Shown: one piece after another, positions 26,440 to 35,968 of the stretch | How positions within the stretch are numbered: the stretch's first letter is position 1 | Layout: each line of letters opens with the position of its first letter | From: Mycetocola tolaasinivorans | Lineage (GTDB): Bacteria; Actinomycetota; Actinomycetes; Actinomycetales; Microbacteriaceae | Assembly (NCBI RefSeq): GCF_003667565.1 | Contig: NZ_RCUX01000003.1 | Span: 62,001-126,000, forward strand | Length of the DNA stretch: 64,000 nucleotides | Direction: 5' to 3' | Translations under genes and position numbers: made by a program | The notes under the pieces: model-generated | The model's input: only the letters and a program-made list of their open reading frames with translations | Told to the model about the DNA's origin: nothing | The model's database searches: none

Positions 26440-28965
26440 CTAGGGCGCCGCGGGAAGCGCGAGCACCATGGTGGCACCACCGCCGGGGGTGTCCTCCACC
26501 TCCAGGGTGCCACCGATTCCCTCGGCGAGGCCGCGCGCCACGGCGAGTCCCAGACCGATTCCTGTTCCGGCCGGGGCGTCGCCGAGCCGCTGGAACGGGC
26601 GGAAGACGGTGTCGTGATCGCCGTGCGGGATTCCGGGGCCATGATCGATCACGCGCAGCTCGACCCGGTCGCCGACCCGGCCACCGGAGACGCCCACACC
26701 GGCACCCGCCCCGTGGCCGCGAGCGTTGTCCAGCAGGTTCGCGAGAATGCGCACGAGCAGCCCGTAGTCGCCGAGGAGGCGGAGGTCTTCGGGGATCGAC
26801 AGAGAGATTTCCGGGGATCCGGCCAGCGCCGCGAGGGCACCGGCCACCACATCGGTGGCCTCGAGCGGGGCCTGTTCGAGTCGAATCTCGCCGGCCTGAA
26901 TCCGGCTCATGTCGAGCAGGTTGGTGACCAGCGTGTTGAGCCGGTCGGTGGAGTCCTCGATGGTGTGCAGCAGCGCCTCCTCGTCCTCGGCGCTGAACTG
27001 GACGTCCGGGAGGCGCAGACTCGATACGGCGGCCTTGATCCCGGCCAGCGGGGTGCGCAGATCGTGGGAGACGGCGGCGAGCAGTGCGGTGCGAATCGAG
27101 TTGCCGGCCGCCAGCTCCTGGGCCTGTACCCGCGCACGTTCGAGCTCATCCTGGGCGAGTACCCCGAGGAGGCGGCCGGCGTAGGCCTCGAGCACGCGCT
27201 GATCGGAGGCCGAAACCGGTGGCCCCACGAGCAGCAGGGCGTGCGCGCGGTCGATCCGGATCGTGCTGGTCGCGGCCCCCGGACCCTTGCAGGCGGGGCC
27301 CGAGGTGGCCACGGCCTGCCAGGTGTCGGCCCCGGTGGGTTCGGGATCGTGCAGGGCGAGGGTTACGGCATCCTGACTGAAGGTTTCGCGCAGGCTGTCG
27401 AGGAGGGACTGCACGCTGGCACCCTCTCGGAGCACGCCGCCGGCCAGCTCTGAGAGCAGCGCGGCCTGAGCCTGGGCGGCGGCGGCCTCGGTGGTGCGTC
27501 GCGCGGCGAGGTCCACCACCCGGGCTACCCCGGCGGCCACCAGGAGGAACAGCACCAGCGCGACCACGTTTTCGCTCTGGTAGATCGTGAGCGTGTGCAC
27601 CGGCGGGGTGAAGAACCAGTTGACCAGGGCGGTGCCCACCAGGGCGCTCGTGATCGCGGGCCAGAACCCACCGAGCAGCGCGACGAACACCACCAGGGTG
27701 ATGTAGCCGAGCAGGGTCAGGCTGAGCGAGGTGGCCCCCGGGCCGAAGCTGAGAAAGAGCGCGGTGACCAGGGCGGGGCCGATGAGCGCGGCGATCCACC
27801 CGGCGATGCGGCGTGAACGGGTGAGCGCGGCACCACGCCGCACGCGCTGTTCGCGCCGGCCGCCGGCCGCCTGGTGCGTCACCATGTGGACGTCGATGTT
27901 GCCGGCGGCGGCGATCACGCGGGAGCCGATGCCGGGGCCGCGCAGACGGCGCAGCCAGCCCGATCGGCTCACACCGAGCACCAGCTGCGAGGCGTTGACC
28001 GAGCGGGCAAAGTCGAGCAGGGCCTTCGCCGGGTCCTCGCCGACCACGGTGTGCCAGGTGCCGCCAAGCTCCTCCACGAGCGTGCGAGCGCGAGCGAGGG
28101 CGGTGGCATCGGAGGCGCGCAGCCCGTCATCCTGAATGACGTGCACCGCGAGGAGTTCGCGCCCGGCGATCCGGCCCACGATGCGCACCCCGCGGCGCAG
28201 CAGGGTCTCGGTTTCGGGGCCGCCGGTCACGGCCACCACGATCCGCTCGCGCGCGGGCCAGGTGGTGTTGATGCTCTTCTGGCTGCGGTACTTCTCCAGC
28301 AGTTCATCCACCTGATCGGCGAGCCACAGCAGGGCGAGTTCGCGCAGTGCCGTGAGGTTGCCGATGCGAAAGTAGTTGGCGAGGGCGGCATCCACCCGGT
28401 TTGCCGGGTAGACGTGCCCGGCACCGAGGCGGGCCCGCAGCTCATCCGGGGTGAGGTCCACCAACTCCACCTCGTCGGCGGCACGCAGCACGCGATCCGG
28501 AATGGTTTCGCGCTGGGTGATGCCGGTGATCGCGGTCACCACGTCGTTGAGGGATTCGAGGTGCTGAATGTTGAGGGTGGTGTAGACATTGATGCCCGCA
28601 TCGAGCAGTGTCTGCACCTCCTCCCAGCGCTTTTCCGCGCCGCCTGACGTACCCTCCGAGTGAACCACGCTGTGCGCGAGCTCATCCACGATGGCCAGCG
28701 CCGGTTTGCGCGCGAGGATCGCCTCGACGTCCAGCTCCTCGAAGGTGCCGCCGCGGTAGGACACGGTGCGGAGCGGGACCGCTGGGATGCCCGCTCGCAG
28801 CTCACGCGTGCGCTCGCGGCCGTGGTCCTCGATCAGCCCCACCACCACGTCGACCCCGGCCGCGTGCCGGTCGTGGGCATCCTTCAGCATGGTGAAGGTT
28901 TTTCCCACGCCCGGCGCGAAACCGAGGTAGACCTTGAGGGCGCCGCGGGCGACGCGTTCACTCAT
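26440..28965 (-). CDS. kdpD: KdpD, potassium/turgor sensor histidine kinase
   Basis: 841 residues, slightly shorter than the E. coli protein (894). In order: the KdpD N-terminal ATP-binding domain with Walker A GFAPGVGKT and VDELAHSV; a universal-stress-type domain (RIVVAVTGGPETE to LVLGVSRSGWLRRL); four membrane helices at about 395-500; a GAF-like region; HisKA with the phosphorylated His in AVSHDLRTPLAGI; and HATPase_c with NLLDNARGHG, DHGPGIP and GTGIGLGLAV. It senses low potassium and phosphorylates KdpE. Its ATG directly abuts the kdpC stop (TAAATG), so the sensor is made from the transporter message. Confidence 0.97.
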   Translation of the reverse strand: MSERVARGALKVYLGFAPGVGKTFTMLKDAHDRHAAGVDVVVGLIEDHGRERTRELRAGIPAVPLRTVSYRGGTFEELDVEAILARKPALAIVDELAHSVVHSEGTSGGAEKRWEEVQTLLDAGINVYTTLNIQHLESLNDVVTAITGITQRETIPDRVLRAADEVELVDLTPDELRARLGAGHVYPANRVDAALANYFRIGNLTALRELALLWLADQVDELLEKYRSQKSINTTWPARERIVVAVTGGPETETLLRRGVRIVGRIAGRELLAVHVIQDDGLRASDATALARARTLVEELGGTWHTVVGEDPAKALLDFARSVNASQLVLGVSRSGWLRRLRGPGIGSRVIAAAGNIDVHMVTHQAAGGRREQRVRRGAALTRSRRIAGWIAALIGPALVTALFLSFGPGATSLSLTLLGYITLVVFVALLGGFWPAITSALVGTALVNWFFTPPVHTLTIYQSENVVALVLFLLVAAGVARVVDLAARRTTEAAAAQAQAALLSELAGGVLREGASVQSLLDSLRETFSQDAVTLALHDPEPTGADTWQAVATSGPACKGPGAATSTIRIDRAHALLLVGPPVSASDQRVLEAYAGRLLGVLAQDELERARVQAQELAAGNSIRTALLAAVSHDLRTPLAGIKAAVSSLRLPDVQFSAEDEEALLHTIEDSTDRLNTLVTNLLDMSRIQAGEIRLEQAPLEATDVVAGALAALAGSPEISLSIPEDLRLLGDYGLLVRILANLLDNARGHGAGAGVGVSGGRVGDRVELRVIDHGPGIPHGDHDTVFRPFQRLGDAPAGTGIGLGLAVARGLAEGIGGTLEVEDTPGGGATMVLALPAAP

Positions 28966-29553
28966 TTATCCCTCGTTTCCTGCGGCGTGTTCGAGTGCCA
29001 GGTTGAGCTCCAGCACGTTGACGGTGGGTGTTCCGATGAAGCCCAGCAGGGGCTGCTCGGTGTGTTTGCGAACGAGGCGTGCCACGGTCTCCTCGGGGAG
29101 GTGACGAGCGGCGGCGACGCGTGCGCTCTGTAGCCGAGCGTACTCCGGGCTGATGTCCGGGTCGAGGCCCGACGCGCTGGCGGTGAGTGCATCGGCGGGA
29201 ACCGCGGCGGGATCCACGTTCTCGGTCTTCGCCACCTGGGCGCGCAGATCACTGATCTGCTTGGCCAGATCCGTCGATGTGGGGGCGAGGTTGGAGGCAC
29301 CGGAGTTCAGGGCGTCATACTTCCCGGCTGAGGGACGGGGGTGGAACCAGGTGTCGCCGGTGAAGTCCTGCCCGATCAGGGAGGACCCCACCACCGTGCC
29401 GTGATCTGAGATGAGGGAACCGTCGGCGGCCGCGGGCATGGCCCGTCCCACCAGCAGGATGGCCGCCGGGTAGAGAATACCCAGAATGACCGTGAGTACC
29501 AGGAGGGTGCGCAGCGCGGTCCCGAAGGAGCGCAGTGAGGAGGATGCAGACAT
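28966..29553 (-). CDS. kdpC: KdpC, chaperone subunit of the Kdp potassium ATPase
   Basis: 195 residues. One N-terminal membrane helix (LLVLTVILGILYPAAILLVG) is followed by the extracytoplasmic KdpC domain, with GSSLIGQDFTGDTWFHPRPS near the start and LGFIGTPTVNVLELNLALE at the end. KdpC stabilises ATP binding by KdpB and links A and B in the KdpFABC complex. The gene lies 27 bases after kdpB and directly touches kdpD. Confidence 0.95.
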   Translation of the reverse strand: MSASSSLRSFGTALRTLLVLTVILGILYPAAILLVGRAMPAAADGSLISDHGTVVGSSLIGQDFTGDTWFHPRPSAGKYDALNSGASNLAPTSTDLAKQISDLRAQVAKTENVDPAAVPADALTASASGLDPDISPEYARLQSARVAAARHLPEETVARLVRKHTEQPLLGFIGTPTVNVLELNLALEHAAGNEG

Positions 29554-29580
29554 GTTCGTGAGCCTTAGATCGGATCGTTT

Positions 29581-31713
29581 TTAGTTGAGGCCGGGGATGA
29601 GGGTCAGGATGAGGTCGATGACCTTGATCCCGAGGAAGGGGATGATCAGCCCGCCCACACCAAACACGAGCAGGTTGTGGCCGAGCAGTTTCGCTGCCGC
29701 CTGGGGGCGATAGCGCACGCCGCGCAGGGCCAGCGGGATGAGCACGATGATGACCAGGGCGTTGAAGATCACCGCGGAGAGGATGGCCGATTCAGGGGAG
29801 TGCAGGCCCATGATGTTGAGCGCCGCAAGCCCGGGGAACGCGGCAACGAACATGGCGGGGATCACCGCGAAGTACTTCGCCACGTCGTTCGCGATCGAGA
29901 AAGTGGTGAGCGCGCCACGGGTGATGAGCAGCTGCTTACCGATCTCAACGATCTCGATCAGCTTGGTGGGGTCCGAGTCGAGGTCGACCATGTTGCCCGC
30001 CTCCTTGGCGGCGGAGGTGCCGGTGTTCATCGCGACACCCACGTCGGCCTGGGCGAGGGCCGGAGCATCGTTGGTGCCGTCACCGGTCATGGCGACGAGG
30101 TGGCCGCCCTCCTGTTCGCGACGGATCAGGGCGAGCTTGTCCTCCGGGGTGGCCTCGGCGAGGAAGTCGTCCACGCCCGCCTCGGCCGCGATGGCCTGGG
30201 CGGTGAGGCGGTTATCGCCGGTGATCATGACGGTGCGGATACCCATGGCCCGCAGCCGGGCGAAGCGCTCGGGCATGCCTGCCTTGACGATATCCGAGAG
30301 CCGGATCACGCCGAGCACCCGCGCCGGGTTCTCGGGGGTGTGGGTCGCGACCACCAGGGCGGTACCGCCCCCGGCGGAGACCTCATCGGCGATGGTGCGG
30401 GCATCGGCGGGTACGGTACCCCCATGGGACTCCACCCAGGCGAGGACCTCGTTGGTGGCACCCTTGACGATCTTTTCACCGTCGGGCAGCACAATCGCGC
30501 TCATCCGGGTCTTCGCCTGGAAGGGCACAAACTCGGCCTCGTCGGGGGCGGCGATGGCGCTCTGCTCGGGGAACCGCTCCTCGGCAAAGGTCACCACCGA
30601 GCGGCCCTCGGGGGTTTCGTCGGCGAGGGAGGAGAGCCGGGCGGCGCGGGCCAGGTCATCGGCGCTCACGCCGGTCACGGGCAGCAGGCCGGTGGTCTTG
30701 CGGTCACCCTCGGTGATCGTGCCGGTCTTGTCCAGCAGCAGGGTGCTGACGTCCCCGGCGGCCTCAACGGCGCGGCCCGAGCGGGCCAGCACGCCGCGCT
30801 GAACCAGGCGGTCCATCCCGGCGATACCGATCGCAGAGAGCAGCGCGCCGATCGTGGTGGGGATCAGACAGACCAGCAGCGCGGTCAGGACGATGAGCGA
30901 CTGCCGGGCGCCGGAGAAGATCGCCAGCGGCTGCAGGTTCAGAATCACCAGCAGGAAGATGATGGTCAGCACGGCCAGCAGGATGTTCAGCGCGATCTCG
31001 TTGGGGGTCTTCTGCCGGGTGGCGCCCTCCACGAGCGCGATCATGCGGTCGAGGAAGGTCTCGCCGGGTTCGCTGGTGATCTGCACGATGATGGTGTCCG
31101 AGAGCACCCGGGTGCCGCCGGTCACGGCACAGCGGTCACCGCCGGACTCACGGATCACCGGGGCGGATTCACCGGTCACCGCGGACTCATCCACGGTGGC
31201 GGCACCCTCGATGACGTCGCCATCGCCGGGGATGACCTCTCCGGCCCGAACGCGCACCCGGTCATCGCGGCGCAGCGCGGTTGCGGGCACGATCTCGATG
31301 TGGCCGCCGGCGTCGAGACGCGCGGCGGTTGTGGTGGTGCGGGCGGCGCGCAGGGTGTCGGCCTGGGCCCGGCCGCGCCCCTCGGCCACGGCCTCGGCGA
31401 GGTTGGCGAAGACCACGGTGAGCCAGAGCCAGATGGCGATGCCCCAGGCGAACAGGCTCGGGCTGATGATCGCCATCACGGTGGTGAAGGCGGCACCCAC
31501 CTCGACCAGGAACATGACCGGGGTTTTGATCATGATGCGCGGGTCGAGCTTGCGCAGGGCGGCGGGGATGGAGGACACCATCTGGCGGAGGCTGAACGCA
31601 CCGCCGGAGGTGCGGGCGGTGGCCGCCGCGGACGGTTTGGCTGAGGTAGTGGTGGACGTGGACACGGTGCTCCCTAGAGGATCCGAGGTTGTTTCTGTGG
31701 TGGGGGTGGTCAT
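29581..31713 (-). CDS. kdpB: KdpB, P-type ATPase subunit of the Kdp potassium pump
   Basis: 710 residues. The phosphorylation motif [12 protein letters not shown], the TGES loop ([14 protein letters not shown]) and the hinge motif [21 protein letters not shown] are all present. Membrane helices are placed as in type IA P-ATPases. The first 45 residues are a Thr/Ser-rich extension before the conserved start ([20 protein letters not shown]), so a later start is possible but no better ribosome binding site was found. Start and kdpA stop overlap by one base (TAATG). It hydrolyses ATP to drive potassium through KdpA. Confidence 0.97.
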   Translation of the reverse strand: MTTPTTETTSDPLGSTVSTSTTTSAKPSAAATARTSGGAFSLRQMVSSIPAALRKLDPRIMIKTPVMFLVEVGAAFTTVMAIISPSLFAWGIAIWLWLTVVFANLAEAVAEGRGRAQADTLRAARTTTTAARLDAGGHIEIVPATALRRDDRVRVRAGEVIPGDGDVIEGAATVDESAVTGESAPVIRESGGDRCAVTGGTRVLSDTIIVQITSEPGETFLDRMIALVEGATRQKTPNEIALNILLAVLTIIFLLVILNLQPLAIFSGARQSLIVLTALLVCLIPTTIGALLSAIGIAGMDRLVQRGVLARSGRAVEAAGDVSTLLLDKTGTITEGDRKTTGLLPVTGVSADDLARAARLSSLADETPEGRSVVTFAEERFPEQSAIAAPDEAEFVPFQAKTRMSAIVLPDGEKIVKGATNEVLAWVESHGGTVPADARTIADEVSAGGGTALVVATHTPENPARVLGVIRLSDIVKAGMPERFARLRAMGIRTVMITGDNRLTAQAIAAEAGVDDFLAEATPEDKLALIRREQEGGHLVAMTGDGTNDAPALAQADVGVAMNTGTSAAKEAGNMVDLDSDPTKLIEIVEIGKQLLITRGALTTFSIANDVAKYFAVIPAMFVAAFPGLAALNIMGLHSPESAILSAVIFNALVIIVLIPLALRGVRYRPQAAAKLLGHNLLVFGVGGLIIPFLGIKVIDLILTLIPGLN

Positions 31714-33374
31714 TATCCGAGCGCCTCTGCGATCGGGCCGAGCGCGAGGGCCGGCAGAAAGGTCAGTGCGGACACCAGGAGTGCCACACCGGCCATGACG
31801 CCGATGAAGAGTGGACGGTGGGTGGGCAGGGTTCCGGCGGTATCCGGCACGCGGCGCTGCTCGGCAAACGAGCTGGCGAGGGCGAGCACCAGGATGATCG
31901 GGAGGAACCTGCCGATCAGCATCACGAGGCCGAGCATGACGTTCAGCACCGGTGTATTGGCGCTGAGCCCGGCGAACGCCGAACCGTTGTTATTGGCGGC
32001 CGAGACAAACGCATACAGCAGCTCGGTCAGGCCGTGTGGCCCGGTGGTGCTGAGTGAGGCGCGGACGCTGGGCAGCGAGAACGCGATCGCGGTCCCGATC
32101 AGGACGGTGGCCGGCATCACCAGGATGGCGAGCGAGGCGAGCTTCATCTGGCTCGGGCCGATCTTCTTTCCGAGGTATTCGGGGGTGCGTCCCACCATGA
32201 GGCCGGCAATAAAGACCGAGAGGATCGCGATCATCAGCATGCCGTACATGCCCGAGCCGACACCGCCGGGGGAGATCTCACCCAGAACCATGTTCAGGAC
32301 GAGGAGGCCGCCACCCAGCGGGGTGAAGCTCGAGTGGGCGGCATCGGTCGCGCCGGTGGAGGTCATCGTGGTGCTCACCGCGAAGAGGTCGGAGCCGATC
32401 ACGCCGAAGCGCAGCTCTTTTCCCTCCAGGGCGGCACCCGCGGCGTGCAGGGCTCCACTGGCGTTGACCAGCTCGGAGGCGACGACACCGACGAGGGAAC
32501 CGATGTAGAGGATGCCCATGGCCGAGAGGATCGCGTAGCCGTGCTTCTTGCTGCCGATCATCACGCCGAAGGTGCGGGTCAGGGCCACCGGGATCAGGAG
32601 CATCAGGTACACCTGCAGCAGGTTGGTCCAGGCGCTCGGGTTCTCGAACGGGTGTGCGGCATTCGCGTTGAAGTAGCCGCCACCGTTGGTCCCCAGATTC
32701 TTGATGGCCTCCTGAGACGCCACCGTGCCACCGGGGATGTGCTGAACCGCGCCGCCCAGGGTGTGGACGGTGACCGGATCGGCGAGGTTCTGGATCACGC
32801 CACCGGCCAGCAGTACGATCGCGAAGACCGTGGACAGCGGCAGGAGGATCCGCACGCTTCCGCGCACGAGGTCCGTCCAGAAGTTGCCCAGCTGAGCCGT
32901 ACCCGTGCGGGCGAGGCCACGGAACAGGGCCACCGCCACCGCAAGACCCACCGCGGCCGAGAGGAAGTTCTGTACCGCGAGGCCCACGGCCTGCACGGTC
33001 ACGCCGACCGCGGCCTCACCGCTGTAGGACTGCCAGTTGGTGTTGGTCACAAACGAGACCGCGGTGTTCCACGCCTGATCCGGCGTCAGCCCGGTGTGCC
33101 CACCCGAGAAGGGCAGGAACGCCTGGGTGCGCACGATCAGGTACAGGAGCAGGAGCGAAACCAGCGTAAACCACAGCAGCGAGCGCAGGTAGGAGCGCCA
33201 ACCCTGCTCGGCATCGGGGTTGATTCCGCCGAGGCGATAGATCGCGCGTTCGGCCCGCCAGTGCGAGGTCGTGGTGAACACCCGCGCCATATAGTCGCCC
33301 AGCGGGCGATAGCTGATCGCCAGGGCGGCAAACACGAGCAGGATCTGCAGGATCCCCGGGATAAGGGCGGCCAT
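31713..33374 (-). CDS. kdpA: KdpA, potassium-translocating subunit
   Basis: 553 residues with about ten membrane helices. Selectivity-filter regions can be seen, for example [11 protein letters not shown] in the first and [20 protein letters not shown] in the second pore loop. KdpA carries the potassium path of the KdpFABC pump. ATG 33374 shares its A with the last base of the kdpF stop (TGATG), which settles the start; a start at 33494 would run through kdpF and the micro-gene in another frame. Confidence 0.97.
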   Translation of the reverse strand: MAALIPGILQILLVFAALAISYRPLGDYMARVFTTTSHWRAERAIYRLGGINPDAEQGWRSYLRSLLWFTLVSLLLLYLIVRTQAFLPFSGGHTGLTPDQAWNTAVSFVTNTNWQSYSGEAAVGVTVQAVGLAVQNFLSAAVGLAVAVALFRGLARTGTAQLGNFWTDLVRGSVRILLPLSTVFAIVLLAGGVIQNLADPVTVHTLGGAVQHIPGGTVASQEAIKNLGTNGGGYFNANAAHPFENPSAWTNLLQVYLMLLIPVALTRTFGVMIGSKKHGYAILSAMGILYIGSLVGVVASELVNASGALHAAGAALEGKELRFGVIGSDLFAVSTTMTSTGATDAAHSSFTPLGGGLLVLNMVLGEISPGGVGSGMYGMLMIAILSVFIAGLMVGRTPEYLGKKIGPSQMKLASLAILVMPATVLIGTAIAFSLPSVRASLSTTGPHGLTELLYAFVSAANNNGSAFAGLSANTPVLNVMLGLVMLIGRFLPIILVLALASSFAEQRRVPDTAGTLPTHRPLFIGVMAGVALLVSALTFLPALALGPIAEALG

Positions 33375-33463
33375 CAGAAACGCTCCGGGTGCAGCAGAGC
33401 AACGGTCAGATAGCCGAGGGCGAGGACAATCAGAACGAGTCCGGTAATGGAGTCGAGGCTCAT
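33374..33463 (-). CDS. kdpF: KdpF, 29-residue accessory membrane peptide
   Basis: The frame from ATG 33463 encodes 29 residues: MSLDSI, the hydrophobic helix [20 protein letters not shown], and ERF. This is the standard KdpF shape and length; KdpF is a single helix that stabilises the Kdp complex. Its stop overlaps the kdpA start by one base, and its own start overlaps the stop of the micro-gene upstream by 4 nt (ATGA). Confidence 0.93.
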   Translation of the reverse strand: MSLDSITGLVLIVLALGYLTVALLHPERF

Positions 33464-33543
33464 AGCTTCTCGATTCCGCGGGCGGCCCAGGCACACAGCG
33501 CGCAGAACGCGAGGGTGAGGCCGATAAAGAGGATGTCTAACAC
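33460..33543 (-). CDS. 27-residue membrane micro-protein, first gene of the kdp operon
   Basis: GTG 33543 opens 27 codons: a hydrophobic helix ([20 protein letters not shown]) and a charged end RGIEKL. GGGAGA lies 5 bases before the GTG, and the stop overlaps the kdpF start as ATGA, so the gene looks translated and coupled. I recall similar short frames ending in an Arg-x-x-Glu-(Arg/Lys)-Leu pattern ahead of kdpF in other bacteria, usually unannotated, but cannot verify that here. It may be a second single-helix subunit or a leader controlling kdp translation. Confidence 0.7.
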   Translation of the reverse strand: MLDILFIGLTLAFCALCAWAARGIEKL

Positions 33544-33601
33544 GAGTATCTCCCGAGACGGAACCCCGTTCCCGAACCGTTCGGGCGGGGGTGCTTCTCT
33601 A

Positions 33602-33618
33602 GGTAACCGCGGGTTACC
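33602..33618 (-). promoter_or_regulatory. Perfect palindrome at the kdp promoter
   Basis: GGTAACC, GCG, GGTTACC: a perfect 7-bp inverted repeat with a 3-base centre. On the minus strand its distal half runs into TACCTA, a possible -10 at 33599-33604, 56 bases before the first start codon. It resembles the palindrome at the TetR promoter (25642-25659). A repressor bound here would block the kdp promoter. Confidence 0.6.
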
Positions 33619-33634
33619 CCCGTGTATGGAGCGT

Positions 33635-33687
33635 CTTAACGCCGTCCTGACGCCCCACTGCGCTTTCTTAACGCGCTCTTAACGCGC
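33635..33687 (-). promoter_or_regulatory. Direct repeats upstream of kdp, candidate KdpE sites
   Basis: On the minus strand GCGCGTTAAG occurs at 33678-33687 and again at 33667-33676, exactly 11 bases apart; a third GCGTTAAG lies at 33635-33642. Tandem sites one helical turn apart are the normal target of OmpR-type regulators such as KdpE. They lie upstream of the -35 position of the candidate kdp promoter. Confidence 0.6.
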
Positions 33688-33689
33688 AC

Positions 33690-33721
33690 AAAAAACCGCC
33701 CCCGTCGGTGACGGAGGCGGT
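33690..33721 (-). terminator. Terminator of the diaminopimelate dehydrogenase gene
   Basis: ACCGCCCCCGTC and GACGGAGGCGGT form a 12-bp stem with one mismatch and a 3-base loop. Read on the minus strand it is followed by six T. Confidence 0.88.
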
Positions 33722-33759
33722 CTGTCGAACGGGTGTTCGAATACGTGTTCGAACGCGTT

Positions 33760-34743
33760 CTAGAGCAGCCGTGCGCGCAGCGCCTCGGGAGTCTCCGGAG
33801 ACAGCAGCGCCGGCGCGATATCCAGCACCGAGTGTGCGCCGAACTGCCCGCGGGCACCGAGGCGCGCTGCCGCCCGGGCATACGCCACGAGCACGCTCGC
33901 GGTGAACTCCGGATTCGAAGCGAGCGTGAGCTGGTACTCGATCACCTGAGCCGTCCCGGGGGAGGACTCCCCGCTGCGGATCACAAACCCGCCGTGCGGC
34001 ATCGCGCTGTGCTCCCGCGCGAACTCCTCGGCGGTAATCACGTTCACGGTGGTGTTGTACTCGTCGAAGTAGTGCGGCATGCTCACGATGGTCTCGCGAA
34101 TCTCGTCCTCGTTTGCGCCCTCCTCCAGGACGATGAAGCACTCACGCGCGTGCTTGTCCCGCGTGGAGAGCGCGGGGCGCTCGCCGGAGCGCACGCGGGC
34201 AATGGCGTCCTCGGAGGGAATCGTGTACTGCACGCCCGCGGCCACTCCCGGTACGCGTCGGATGGCGTCCGAGTGTCCCTGGCTGAGCCCGCGACCCCAG
34301 AACGTGTGGGTGTCGCCCTCGGGCAGGATCGCCTCACCGTACAGGCGGTTGATCGAGAACAGGCCCGGATCCCAGCCCACCGAGATGATGGCGACGCGCT
34401 CGCCGGAGGCCGCGGCGTTCATCGCCTCGAAGTACTCGGGGACGCGGGCGTGGGTGTCGAAGCTGTCGACGGTGCTGAAGCGGGCGGCGAGCTCGGGGCC
34501 GTGGATCGGGAGGTCGTCCTTGGATCCGCCGCAGAGGATGAGGACGTCGATCTGGTCCTCGAGGCCGTCCAGGGCGTCAATACCGAAGACGCGGGTTTCG
34601 GGGCGCGCGGGCGTGAGGGTCGCGGGATCGCGCCGGGTGAAGACACCCACGAGTTCGAGGTCCGGGTTCAGCGCCAGTGAGGCCTCGACGCCGCGGCCGA
34701 GGTTGCCGTATCCGACGATGCCGACTCGAATGCGCTGTGTCAT
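33760..34743 (-). CDS. ddh: meso-Diaminopimelate D-dehydrogenase
   Basis: 327 residues. The Rossmann start VGIVGYGNLGRGVE is followed by the substrate-domain patterns of the Corynebacterium enzyme: LCGGSKDDLPIHGPELA, STVDSFDTHARVPEY, SVGWDPGLFSINR and FWGRGLSQGHSDAIRR. It converts tetrahydrodipicolinate, ammonia and NADPH to meso-diaminopimelate in one step, bypassing the acylated branch of lysine and cell-wall synthesis. It is transcribed alone, with its own terminator in front of the kdp promoter. Whether it feeds lysine or peptidoglycan depends on the cell-wall type, which the window does not show. Confidence 0.92.
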   Translation of the reverse strand: MTQRIRVGIVGYGNLGRGVEASLALNPDLELVGVFTRRDPATLTPARPETRVFGIDALDGLEDQIDVLILCGGSKDDLPIHGPELAARFSTVDSFDTHARVPEYFEAMNAAASGERVAIISVGWDPGLFSINRLYGEAILPEGDTHTFWGRGLSQGHSDAIRRVPGVAAGVQYTIPSEDAIARVRSGERPALSTRDKHARECFIVLEEGANEDEIRETIVSMPHYFDEYNTTVNVITAEEFAREHSAMPHGGFVIRSGESSPGTAQVIEYQLTLASNPEFTASVLVAYARAAARLGARGQFGAHSVLDIAPALLSPETPEALRARLL

Positions 34744-34863
34744 GCTGCTCCCTTACTGCGCCGTGGCGCTGCCAGATAAACGAAACCCCACACTAGCGCA
34801 GCGGCGGTTTCGGCGTGGCCGGGATGAACGCTCGTGCACCCCGGGCGGGTTTAGCATGGGGGT

Positions 34864-35193
34864 ATGTCCGTAACTCCGGTGACCACTGACACCTTCGAAT
34901 CCGTCCTCGAATCCAACCGCCTGGTCATTCTTGACCTGTGGGCGGCCTGGTGCGGCCCGTGTCTGGCCTTTGCCGATGTGTTTCGGGCATCCTCGGCGGC
35001 GCACCCCGATGTCTTTTACGGCTCGGTAGACACCGTGGCCGAGCCCGAGCTCGCCCAGAAACTGGGTGTGCGCTCGATCCCGACCACGCTGATCTACCGT
35101 TCCGGACACCTGGTATATTCGCGCGCCGATGTGCTGACCGCCGCCGATATCGACGGGGCTCTCATCGAGGTGCGGAATTCCGGCGCCTGCTAG
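34864..35193 (+). CDS. Thioredoxin-family protein (CGPC)
   Basis: 109 residues with the thioredoxin fold. The redox motif WAAWCGPC is near residues 27-34, and the cis-Pro is in RSIPTTLIYRSG. It also ends in a Cys (NSGAC), which is unusual. The sequence departs from housekeeping thioredoxins (FADVFRASSAAHPDVFYGSVD in helix 2 and strand 3), so it may be a second thioredoxin with specific partners. A TAGCAT box 6 bases before ATG 34864 suggests a leaderless or nearly leaderless message. It is convergent with the riboflavin transporter gene and divergent from ddh. Confidence 0.9.
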   Translation: MSVTPVTTDTFESVLESNRLVILDLWAAWCGPCLAFADVFRASSAAHPDVFYGSVDTVAEPELAQKLGVRSIPTTLIYRSGHLVYSRADVLTAADIDGALIEVRNSGAC

Positions 35194-35202
35194 CCGCGCT
35201 CG

Positions 35203-35898
35203 TTAGCCGCGCAGGACGGGCATGGCCGAGTCGGTGTCGAGGAGCGCGCGGGCGGCTGTTTCGACGCGGTTGATGCGCCACCAGACGAAGAACCCGATCA
35301 GCGTGAATGCGCCGTAGAACAGGTACATGAAGGCCGAGGCGTAGTATCCGGCGCTGACCAGTAGCGGCACGCCGACGGCATCCACCGCGACCCAGATCAG
35401 CCAGAACTCAACCCATCCGCGCGCCATGCCGTAGGTGGCGAGGAGTGAGCCCATGAAGATCCAGGCGTCGGCCCAGACGGGCTCGAATGATCCGAGTGCC
35501 CGGAAGACCGGGGTCAGGATGGCCGTACCGCCAATAAGCGCGACAACGAGAAAGATGCGCTGCTTTCCGGTCGCCCAGCGCGGGGAGATCGCGGTGGCCT
35601 GACCGCCGCGGTTCTGGTGCCAGCGAATCCATCCGTAAACGGCAACGATCAGGAACATGATCTGTCGGCCGGCCTGACCGAGCAGGTTCGTGGGGTTCGG
35701 CGTGTGGAATACCGCGCCGAGGAACACGGTGAGCAGAAGCAGGTTGCCGATGATGCCGACGGGCCAGGCCCAGGACTTTCGGCGCATGCCGCCGATCGCG
35801 CAGATCAGGCCGAAGACGTTGCCGACGATTTCGCGCCAGAGGATCGTTTGGGATCCGATGTGGAGCTGGGCGTCAAAGAGCCAGGTGATGATGTTCAA
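35203..35898 (-). CDS. ribM: RibM-type riboflavin transporter (PnuC fold)
   Basis: 231 residues, about eight helices, with PnuC-family patterns (REIVGNVFGLICAIGGMRRK, WPVGIIGNLLLLTVF, GWIRWHQN). PnuC proteins import nicotinamide riboside, but the actinobacterial branch RibM/PnuX imports riboflavin and is controlled by an FMN riboswitch, which is present directly upstream here (35969-36096). That context decides the call. It uses a TTG start at 35898 with GGAAGGAG 9 bases upstream. No rib biosynthesis genes lie in the window, so the gene probably serves riboflavin uptake. Confidence 0.88.
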   Translation of the reverse strand: MNIITWLFDAQLHIGSQTILWREIVGNVFGLICAIGGMRRKSWAWPVGIIGNLLLLTVFLGAVFHTPNPTNLLGQAGRQIMFLIVAVYGWIRWHQNRGGQATAISPRWATGKQRIFLVVALIGGTAILTPVFRALGSFEPVWADAWIFMGSLLATYGMARGWVEFWLIWVAVDAVGVPLLVSAGYYASAFMYLFYGAFTLIGFFVWWRINRVETAARALLDTDSAMPVLRG

Positions 35899-35968
35899 TG
35901 GTTTTTCTCCTTCCGCGTGCGAAACTGCGGGGGAAATACCAAGGGATGTTAAACGTCAACAATCACCA

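Noticed and set aside
29677-31644. 655-codon plus-strand frame inside kdpB
   Set aside because: Antisense shadow of a complete P-type ATPase gene.
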